A stretch of DNA of 15,834 nt from Coraliomargarita sp. CAG:312. GTDB lineage: Bacteria > Verrucomicrobiota > Verrucomicrobiia > Opitutales > Intestinicryptomonadaceae. The notes beneath the pieces are model-generated. The model was not told the origin of the DNA. It worked only from the letters and a program-made list of their open reading frames with translations, and ran no database searches. The translations under genes were made by a program, and so were the position numbers. The stretch covers positions 1 to 15,834 of the forward strand of contig FR901535.1 of the NCBI GenBank assembly GCA_000438015.1. Reading direction: 5' to 3'. Positions 1 through 5,835 of the stretch are shown piece by piece (within the stretch, counting starts at the first letter, position 1; the number at the start of each line of letters is the position of its first letter).

Positions 1-282
1 GAGCCATATCCTGCCGGATTTAAGAGAGCTTCCATTGAAATTCCAAGCATTGCCGGCACTGTAAAATCGGCGTTTAAGATTGACGGTGGCGAATTTATAC
101 TCAATGTTTCGGTTCCCCAAGGCACGCAGGCTGTTGTTTATATGCCTGAATTCACCAAAGGAAAATCTTTAAGCGTGAACGGTTCCGAGGATTTGGATAA
201 ATTTTCCTCCGGGAAATTTAAACATGCCTCAAAAGCGACGCTGCTTTTGCCTGCCGGCGAATATAAAATATCCGCGCGCTAG
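1..282 (+). CDS. alpha-L-rhamnosidase-like protein, C-terminal fragment (5' end outside window)
   Basis: The reading frame is open from base 1 and ends at TAG 280-282, giving 93 residues of a larger protein. The segment is all beta: short strands with IEIPSIAGTVKSAF, then a hydrophobic strand (FILNVSVPQGTQAVVYMPE), then an ending LPAGEYKISAR. This order, with the phrase 'x-L-N-V-x-V-P-x-x-T-x-A-x-V-Y-x-P', is the pattern of the C-terminal beta-sandwich of GH78 alpha-L-rhamnosidases. The catalytic (alpha/alpha)6 barrel lies upstream and cannot be seen, so the catalytic family is an inference. Such enzymes release terminal L-rhamnose from pectin rhamnogalacturonan, plant glycosides or bacterial glycans, usually outside the cytoplasm. 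It sits 117 bases upstream of an acetylesterase on the same strand, which fits a glycan-degradation cluster. Other families with a similar terminal beta-sandwich domain remain possible. Confidence 0.6.
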   Translation, partial: EPYPAGFKRASIEIPSIAGTVKSAFKIDGGEFILNVSVPQGTQAVVYMPEFTKGKSLSVNGSEDLDKFSSGKFKHASKATLLLPAGEYKISAR

Positions 283-321
283 TTGCGGAGAAATATCCGC
301 AAGATATGACGTGCAAAATTT

Positions 322-354
322 CATGCCGGCGCCGCAAAACGCTGCGCCGGCATG
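322..354 (+). other. strong intergenic stem-loop
   Basis: An 11-base perfect inverted repeat CATGCCGGCGC (322-332) pairs with GCGCCGGCATG (344-354) around an 11-base loop. It lies between the rhamnosidase-like gene and the acetylesterase. No T-run follows on the + strand, so it is not a standard intrinsic terminator. It could be a Rho-dependent stop, an mRNA-stabilising stem at the 3' end of the first gene, or an attenuator in front of the second. Confidence 0.5.
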
Positions 355-399
355 CAGGGGGATTCCGCGCTTAAATTTAATATAAAAGAAGGGAAGACT

Positions 400-1968
400 A
401 TGAAGAAAAAGCTTGTTTTTATAGCGGGTCTGTTTGCGTCCGCGCTTTTGTCTGCAAAAATTGAAATGCCAAAAGTTTTTTCAGACAACATGGTGCTCCA
501 ACGGCAAATGCCCGTAAAAATCTGGGGTACGGCGGAGCCAAACGCCGAAGTAGAGGTCCGTTTTGGCGGGCAATCGTCAAAAATAAGAGCGTCGGAGAAA
601 GGCGATTGGGAAGCCCTGCTCAAACCAATGGAGGCAAGCGGAACTAGCCGGAATCTTTCCGTTTTTGAGAACGGCGAAGAGTCGAAAATTATAAAAAACG
701 TTCTTGTCGGCGAAGTGTGGATTGCTGGAGGGCAGTCGAACATGGAATTGCCGATGCGTGAATGCGATACTTTAAAATACGCGGAAGAAAATGCTGATTA
801 TCCTGAAATAAGATACTTCCACCAGCCAAACGTGATTGCGCGAACGCCCCAAAAGGATTCTCCAAAAGGCTCCCACTGGTTTGCGTGTTCTAAGAATGCA
901 GTCGGAGGAATGAGCGGGGTGGCGTTCCATTTTGCGGAAAGGCTTTTTAAAGATTTAGGCGTTCCGGTCGGAATTTTACACTCTTCAAGCGGCGCGACCG
1001 AAATGGCTGCGTGGATTCCTAGGGAATACGGTAAGTTGTCTACGCATTTGGATTCTTACATGCGAGATTTTTTTAAGGAGGCAGAGAATTACGACAGGGC
1101 TGCCTATGAGAAAGCTCTTGGCGAATATAAAAAGAGGGACGCCGAATATAAGGCTCGTTGCGAGTCAGCCAAAAAAGCGGGGAAACCAAAACCCGGAAGA
1201 GATTGGCTTGAAGCCATAGCGCCAAATGAAATATCTCCGCGCTATCATTTCAGGAGTCCTACCTACCATTTTAACTCCACAGTTTCGCCTATTGTAGGAT
1301 ATTCCCTTCGCGGCGTAATATGGTATCAAGGCGAGTCAGATTCCCGCGACGAAAAACTTCCGGAGTTTGAACGCAATTTTAAAATCCTTGTGAAATCTTG
1401 GCGCGAGCTTTGGCAAATGCCTAAGATGCCATTTCTTTACGTTCAATTGGCTTCCTACGCAGAGGCCGGAAGGCCTGACGGAGACAAGTGGGCGAAGACG
1501 CGCTGGGTTCAAACTCTTTGCCAAAAGTCCATTCCGGATATCGCTATGGCGAATATAATAGACACTGGCTTAAAAAACAATATTCATCCGACGGATAAAA
1601 AGACCGTAGGAGAACGCCTGGAGAAAATAGCTTTGCGCAAGATTTACGGAAAGGAGGACGTAAATGCATATTGCCCCATGTTTAAGTCGGCAAGGTATTT
1701 TAACGATCGCGTAGAAGTTGCGTTTGATACTTACGGCAGGGGGCTTTCCTGCATGGGAGAGCCGCGTGGATTCGAGCTTAAGGTCGGCGGCAAATGGAGT
1801 CCGGCGGAATCCCGAATAGAAGGGCAGCGCGTTATAGTCCGACCTTCCGAATTTTCTGAAGGTAGAATATCAGGTGTTAGATATTTATGGAAGAACTGGG
1901 CAAAGCCTTTTGTATGGTTGTATAACCAAGATGGGTTGCCGGCAGTTTCTTTCATGGATGAAAATTAG
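400..1968 (+). CDS. secreted sialate O-acetylesterase family protein (SGNH/DUF303 acetylesterase)
   Basis: This is a 522-residue SGNH-fold esterase predicted to remove O-acetyl groups from sugars outside the cytoplasm. The start is ATG 400, which has a good Shine-Dalgarno (AGAAGGG, 387-393) and opens a clear signal peptide (MKKKLVFIAGLFASALLSA, residues 1-19); an ATG at 352 in frame would only add 16 residues without these features. Family marks are an N-terminal beta domain (about 20-105), the nucleophile block GEVWIAGGQSNMELPM with Ser113, the oxyanion block GVIWYQGESD (residues 305-314), the histidine block IHPTDKKTVGERL with His396, and a C-terminal VRYLWKNWAKP...LYNQDGLPA segment. These match sialate O-acetylesterases (PF03629 type), many of which act on xylan or pectin acetyl groups instead. 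The position usually held by Asp before the histidine (DIHP) is Asn394 here. It follows a rhamnosidase-like gene and precedes an isomerase on the same strand, so a plant or host glycan substrate is likely. Confidence 0.9.
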   Translation: MKKKLVFIAGLFASALLSAKIEMPKVFSDNMVLQRQMPVKIWGTAEPNAEVEVRFGGQSSKIRASEKGDWEALLKPMEASGTSRNLSVFENGEESKIIKNVLVGEVWIAGGQSNMELPMRECDTLKYAEENADYPEIRYFHQPNVIARTPQKDSPKGSHWFACSKNAVGGMSGVAFHFAERLFKDLGVPVGILHSSSGATEMAAWIPREYGKLSTHLDSYMRDFFKEAENYDRAAYEKALGEYKKRDAEYKARCESAKKAGKPKPGRDWLEAIAPNEISPRYHFRSPTYHFNSTVSPIVGYSLRGVIWYQGESDSRDEKLPEFERNFKILVKSWRELWQMPKMPFLYVQLASYAEAGRPDGDKWAKTRWVQTLCQKSIPDIAMANIIDTGLKNNIHPTDKKTVGERLEKIALRKIYGKEDVNAYCPMFKSARYFNDRVEVAFDTYGRGLSCMGEPRGFELKVGGKWSPAESRIEGQRVIVRPSEFSEGRISGVRYLWKNWAKPFVWLYNQDGLPAVSFMDEN

Positions 1969-2087
1969 ATTGCTATTTAAGTGTTCGGGCGGAACCGCGC
2001 ACTTTGATGCGCTCGCTTGTGTTCTGTCCGTTGCGCAAAGTTTAAAATTTGCAAACAAATATATACGTTAGGATTGAAGGGAAAGCA

Positions 2088-2606
2088 ATGAAGCAAAAAA
2101 AAGAAAAATCGAAAAATGATATAATTATGGGCGCCGATCCTTTCGGGATAGCGCTTAAAGACGCGGTCAAATCCGCCCTTTTAGAGGACGGGTTTAACGT
2201 AATTGACATAACTGGGAAACGGAAGCAAAACTATTTTGACGCGGCGCAGGAAGTAGGTTCGGCTGTCTCAGATGGAAAGTGCGCTTTCGGATTTTTATTT
2301 TGCGGGACAGGCGCGGGCGTAAGCATAGTAGCCAACAAGTTCATGGGCGTGAATTGCGTTCTCTGCGAGTGCGAGGAAACAGCTAGATTGTCTAGGATAA
2401 TCAACAACGCCAATATTTTGGCAATGGGGGGGATGGTAGTATCGCCTTATATGGGCGTAAAAATGGCGCGCGCATTTTTAAAAGCAAAGTTTTCTAAGGG
2501 CCTTGCCGGTGTTGATCCGAATTTTTTGAAAGCTGCTGTCAAGCGCGTTCGTGAAATAGAAGAATTGGTTGTGGAGAGGAATTATAAATCTCTAAAGGGA
2601 AAATAA
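2088..2606 (+). CDS. RpiB/LacA/LacB-family sugar isomerase with altered active site
   Basis: This is a 172-residue cytoplasmic protein. ATG 2088 is chosen because GAAGGG (2076-2081) lies 6 bases upstream; an in-frame TTG at 2049 would add 13 residues with no ribosome site. The fold is the RpiB Rossmann-like type: an N-terminal strand and loop (IIMGADPFG, 12-20), the hallmark loop FCGTGAGVSIVANK with Cys72, then ARLSRIINNANILAMGG (100-116), and a C-terminal helix. Family members interconvert aldose and ketose phosphates using the Cys of CGTG as base. Two usual features are absent: the SDHAG loop reads ADPFG, losing the His, and the ring-opening His of the REHNxAN segment is replaced by Ile105. 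A plain ribose-5-phosphate isomerase is therefore doubtful. RpiB relatives that act on other or acyclic substrates exist, such as the streptococcal uronate isomerase DhuI. The neighbouring glycan genes make a role in breakdown of released sugars or uronates reasonable, but the substrate is unknown. Confidence 0.8.
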   Translation: MKQKKEKSKNDIIMGADPFGIALKDAVKSALLEDGFNVIDITGKRKQNYFDAAQEVGSAVSDGKCAFGFLFCGTGAGVSIVANKFMGVNCVLCECEETARLSRIINNANILAMGGMVVSPYMGVKMARAFLKAKFSKGLAGVDPNFLKAAVKRVREIEELVVERNYKSLKGK

Positions 2607-2644
2607 GCCGGTGTATTTCCGGCCTATTGCGGAGCATCCTCCGC
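2607..2644 (+). terminator. possible weak terminator (two small hairpins) after the isomerase gene
   Basis: Directly after the stop codon, GCCGG (2607-2611) pairs with CCGGC (2619-2623), and GCGGAG (2629-2634) pairs with CTCCGC (2639-2644) around the loop CATC. Only a short T-rich stretch (GTTCTTT) follows, so termination would be weak or Rho-assisted. The position at the end of a same-strand cluster is the main support. Confidence 0.3.
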
Positions 2645-3064
2645 CAGTTCTTTGATGCAACGCCGTAGAAAATAAAAAACATTTTCTCTTGCGTTCTGGC
2701 GTCTAGAGAAAATGCCTGTGCGGTTTGCGGATTCAAGTATGTTGGAAAATTGTTTATAGAGGAATCTACCGTTCCTCCATGGGATCTGCGCGCCACGGCA
2801 AGATTTTCATCCAGACGGCTTGATTCCGGGCGGGAATTTTATCTAGCGGATGGAAACTTCGGGATTTTTAGGTTTAATATCAAAGTGTGGCGGGATGGCT
2901 TCAGCTTTCTCCGGAATCAGTAATATTCCCTGCGATAATAAGGCATTAAATTTTTGCGGCTTTTATTTTTTGCTTTATACTGCAAGAAATGATGCTGGAA
3001 TTTTCATTAGCGGGAAAACCCTGTCCAAACCGCAACTTACAGTTAAAATAAAAATTTTGCACTT
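2645..3064. other. gene-poor stretch, no convincing gene
   Basis: No recognisable gene was seen. An open frame without ATG or GTG runs from 2669 to the stop at 2921-2923 (84 residues, including FYLADGNFGIFRFNIKVWRD), and another short + frame begins at 2850. Neither has a ribosome site or a family match I recognise. The stretch could be a decayed gene or ordinary spacer; it also must hold the promoter of the secreted protein gene at 3065. Confidence 0.4.
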
Positions 3065-4009
3065 ATGTTAATAGAATTTCTTTGCAGGATTTTTCTTGCC
3101 GGCACAGTTTTTATTTCAGCTTTTTCTATATGCCCGCGGTTGTTCGGATCGGAGGAGCTTTTTAAGGATGCAAGTTTTTCCGCAGGATTCAGGCTTTCCG
3201 CCCTTGATTCCCGTGCGCGCCCTGTGGAAGTTGGGAATGTTTTTGCCGTAGAGGGGAAACAACCCTGCTGGCGCCTAGCCCAATGGGGGTCAAATTATTC
3301 CTTGGAGGGTGCTGAGGAGCGGTTTGAGGGAAACTCCAGAATTATCGGCAACAAAGGAAAGTTAGTTGAATTGCGCAAAGACGGCGGCGATACAGTGTTG
3401 AGGTTGGATATAAGGGCGGGAAACGATTACGGAGGAAAATTGAGAAAGCCTGGGGAACCATGGCCCCATCTACTTGTGGAGCAGTATTTCGACGCGCGCC
3501 CGGAAATTTGCAAGTTGAAAAATTTTGTGGTTTCGTACGAGGTTAGAATTTCCGAAGTGCGCTCGGCCTTCAACGGGAAATTGGACAACTCCCTGCATGC
3601 CGCGCAGCTAGTGATGTTTTTCACTCTCCAAGACAGGAACAATGGCGATTATATCTGGTTTGGGCTTCCCATATACGATTCGCGTTCGGATTTTCCGCCG
3701 GAGCACAAGGCTGTCGACGCCGGCAAGTCGGACGCTACTTCAAAATATATATATGCTGTTGACGGGAAGCGGTTATGGCGTTCTAAAATCCGCTTTGGCA
3801 GGTGGGAGAAATTCAATATGGATGTTCTTCCTCTGATGAAAGAAGCCCTTGAAGACGCCTTTAAAAAGGGATGGCTAAAAAATTCAGATTTAAAAGATAT
3901 TGTAATATCGACAATGAATACCGGATGGGAAATGCCTGGGCCGTTTAACGCAATCGCCGAATATAAAAATCTTTCGGCCAAGTACGAAAAAATTTCCGCC
4001 AAAAGATAA
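3065..4009 (+). CDS. secreted protein of unknown function, beta-sandwich-like
   Basis: The protein has 314 residues. An N-terminal hydrophobic segment (FLCRIFLAGTVFISAFSI, residues 5-22) looks like a signal peptide, so it is probably exported. The rest alternates short beta-strand-like stretches with polar loops: VLRLDIRAGNDYGG, PHLLVEQYF, FVVSYEVRISEVRS, AQLVMFFTLQDRNNGDYIWFG, and near the end WRSKIRFGRWEKFNMDVLPL followed by an amphipathic helix and NTGWEMPGPFNAIAEYKNLS. This resembles a jelly-roll or concanavalin-like sandwich, as in carbohydrate-binding or lyase-like proteins, but I recognise no named family. No Shine-Dalgarno is evident before ATG 3065, though no better in-frame start exists. 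It lies after the acetylesterase/isomerase cluster on the same strand but 458 bases away, so it is probably transcribed separately. A role in glycan binding or breakdown is a guess from context. Confidence 0.75.
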   Translation: MLIEFLCRIFLAGTVFISAFSICPRLFGSEELFKDASFSAGFRLSALDSRARPVEVGNVFAVEGKQPCWRLAQWGSNYSLEGAEERFEGNSRIIGNKGKLVELRKDGGDTVLRLDIRAGNDYGGKLRKPGEPWPHLLVEQYFDARPEICKLKNFVVSYEVRISEVRSAFNGKLDNSLHAAQLVMFFTLQDRNNGDYIWFGLPIYDSRSDFPPEHKAVDAGKSDATSKYIYAVDGKRLWRSKIRFGRWEKFNMDVLPLMKEALEDAFKKGWLKNSDLKDIVISTMNTGWEMPGPFNAIAEYKNLSAKYEKISAKR

Positions 4010-4106
4010 CTGCGCAAAAGTATTTTTACAGAATTTTTTTATAATGTTGCATTCCCCCCAATGCGGTACGTGTATTGGCGCAAATTGAAATATCGCGCCT
4101 TTCCCA

Positions 4107-5024
4107 TCAGCGCACCAGAATGCTAGATTTTTTTGCTGGTGAGATTTTTTGTAAGTTCGACAAAAATATTTCAGCTGGTTTTGACAGGATTCCATTCTTT
4201 TTCCAAATAATGTTCAGTTCCGACTCTAGGCGAGGGGAGAGCGGTATAAAGCATAGCGGGCTATTTTTCTCGGTATTTGCGAGCCCGCCTATCGCCAGCG
4301 CGCACCCCATCCCTTCCTGGACCATAATCCCCGCGTTGTAAATAAGATTGTAAGTTGCAACTATGTTTAGTTTGTCAATTTCCATTCCAAACCATTTGTT
4401 TATTTTTGCCTTTGCAAACTGGCGTCTAGCGATTTGTTTTGAGACGATTAATGGAATTTTTAAGAGGTCGTTTTTGCGAATGTATTTTCTTTTTGCAAGC
4501 GGAGAATCTTTTCGGGCTAAAATTCCCCATGCATCTCTATCCGGGAGGGCAAATCCTTCGTATTTTGAGATATCTGCGGGCTGTATTACAAGTCCGAAGT
4601 CTATCAATCCCTTGTCGAGCCTTTCGGAAACATATTCAAAGTTGCCGCTGTATATGTCGAATGTGACTTCTGGATGTTGGCTGCGGAAATCCCGCATTGT
4701 GGATGCCAGGTATTTCATTGAGCTTGTTTCTCCGCCGCCGATGCGTATTTCTCCGCAAAGGCGGTTGTCGCAAGACGACAGCTCTAATTTTGCCCTATCG
4801 TGCATATCTATAATTTCCTCCGCGCGTTTTTTTAGCAAGAATCCTTTTTCGGTAAGGACTACTCCGTGGCTTTTTCGTGCGAAAAGCTTTCCGCCTATTT
4901 CCGATTCCAATGCTCCTATTCGCTTTGACAGCGCGGGTTGAGAGATATGCAATATGCCGGCGGCTCCCGTGAGATTTTTTTTCGCGGCTATGGCCAGAAA
5001 ATACTTTAATGTCAAAATATCCAT
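4107..5024 (-). CDS. LysR-family transcriptional regulator
   Basis: The protein has 305 residues, the usual LysR length. Residues 1-60 form the winged helix-turn-helix (MDILTLKYFLAIAAKKNLT, ISQPALSKRIGALESEIG, KLFARKSHGVVLTEKG), a textbook match to LysR DNA-binding domains. A linker helix follows (about 60-90), and residues 90-295 form the effector-binding domain starting at GEIRIGGGETSS and including FGLVIQPADISKYEG and MVQEGMGCALAIGG. It is divergent from the flavodoxin-fold reductase gene at 5141, with 116 bases between the starts. LysR proteins typically control the divergent neighbour and themselves, so that gene is the likely target; the T-N11-A palindrome at 5057-5071 is the likely binding site. 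No clear Shine-Dalgarno precedes the ATG at 5024. The effector cannot be told from sequence. Confidence 0.93.
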   Translation of the reverse strand: MDILTLKYFLAIAAKKNLTGAAGILHISQPALSKRIGALESEIGGKLFARKSHGVVLTEKGFLLKKRAEEIIDMHDRAKLELSSCDNRLCGEIRIGGGETSSMKYLASTMRDFRSQHPEVTFDIYSGNFEYVSERLDKGLIDFGLVIQPADISKYEGFALPDRDAWGILARKDSPLAKRKYIRKNDLLKIPLIVSKQIARRQFAKAKINKWFGMEIDKLNIVATYNLIYNAGIMVQEGMGCALAIGGLANTEKNSPLCFIPLSPRLESELNIIWKKNGILSKPAEIFLSNLQKISPAKKSSILVR

Positions 5025-5056
5025 AACTTTGGCAATTTGATTTTAAGCGGATAATA

Positions 5057-5071
5057 ATTCTATTTTAGAAT
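5057..5071. promoter_or_regulatory. LysR-type operator (T-N11-A palindrome)
   Basis: ATTCTATTTTAGAAT is a perfect 6-3-6 inverted repeat and contains the T-N11-A signature (T5058, A5070) typical of LysR binding sites. It lies in the divergent intergenic region, 33 bases from the LysR start and 70 bases from the reductase start. A second small repeat, TATC-AA-GATA (5071-5080), abuts it and could be a lower-affinity half of the site. Sequence alone supports this; binding is inferred. Confidence 0.6.
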
Positions 5072-5140
5072 ATCAAGATATAAAATATAAATATTTGCTA
5101 TTCCATAAAAAAGCGCAAAAATATATGAGAAAGGTTTTTT

Positions 5141-5677
5141 ATGGAAAAGAAAGTAGTGGTAATTTCCAGCTCCCCGCGCGTGTGCGGCAATTCTGAAATC
5201 ATGGCTAAGAGCTTTGCGGAAGGCGCGAAAAATGCTGGGCATAAAGTTGAAGTTGTGCTTCTTCGGGATATTTGCCTGGAATTTTGCAAGGGATGTTTGG
5301 CGTGCCAGAAAACAGGAAAATGCGTTATAGGAGGGGATGTCGAAAAGGTTTTAGAAAAGATAGTCTCCTCCGATGTTCTGGTTTTAGCAACTCCCGTTTA
5401 TTTTTATGGAATGAGCGGTCAGTTAAAGACTTTGCTGGATAGGACAAACCCATTGTTTGGCGGCTGTTATTCATTTAGGGATGTTTATATTATTTGTTCT
5501 TCCGCGGATTCGGACGAAAAAGCGGCAGACGGTGTAATTTCCGGAATAAACGGATGGTTGGCGTGCTTTGAAAAAGCGAGGCTGGCTGGCGTAGTCTGCG
5601 GTACAGGGGTTGAGGGCGCCGGAGAAATCTCCGAAGATAAAAAGAATGAATCCTATCAGGCGGGAAAGAATGCCTGA
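5141..5677 (+). CDS. flavodoxin-fold NADPH-dependent FMN reductase / iron-sulfur flavoprotein-like
   Basis: This 178-residue cytoplasmic protein starts at ATG 5141 with AAAGG (5130-5134) six bases upstream. Residues 5-20 form the first strand and FMN-phosphate loop (VVVISSSPRVCGNSE). Cys49-x2-Cys52-x2-Cys55-x5-Cys61 (CKGCLACQKTGKC) is the compact motif that carries a 4Fe-4S cluster in archaeal Isf flavoproteins, although many bacterial relatives have it without a proven cluster. Residues 83-106 (ATPVYFYGMSGQLKTLLDR) form the flavin isoalloxazine loop. The length and the C-terminal SYQAGKNA helix suggest a complete protein. Members reduce flavins, quinones or other electron acceptors with NAD(P)H, or pass electrons via the cluster. 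Its divergent LysR neighbour is the likely regulator, suggesting induction by a small molecule or redox stress. The exact substrate is not predictable. Confidence 0.88.
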   Translation: MEKKVVVISSSPRVCGNSEIMAKSFAEGAKNAGHKVEVVLLRDICLEFCKGCLACQKTGKCVIGGDVEKVLEKIVSSDVLVLATPVYFYGMSGQLKTLLDRTNPLFGGCYSFRDVYIICSSADSDEKAADGVISGINGWLACFEKARLAGVVCGTGVEGAGEISEDKKNESYQAGKNA

Positions 5678-5786
5678 GAGTCTTAAACGCTTTTTAGTTA
5701 GTCTGGCGCGCTAGTTCATAGGGTTATTTAGCGGTTCTGTAAATTGGTTCGCTTTGAATAGTGCGTTGTGTCGTCCAAGCAAAAAA

Positions 5787-5815
5787 AAAGCGCCTCTTTT
5801 TAACGGAGGCGCTTT
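5787..5815 (-). terminator. strong intrinsic terminator of the oadGB operon, possibly bidirectional
   Basis: AAAGCGCCTC (5787-5796) pairs perfectly with GAGGCGCTTT (5806-5815) around a 9-base loop. Read on the minus strand, the stem is followed by an uninterrupted U-run (A-run at 5781-5789 on the + strand), right after the oadB stop at 5836. On the + strand a T-run also follows (5821-5827), so it may also stop transcripts of the flavoprotein gene. Confidence 0.9.
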
Positions 5816-5835
5816 CTCAATTTTTTTATTTGCGC

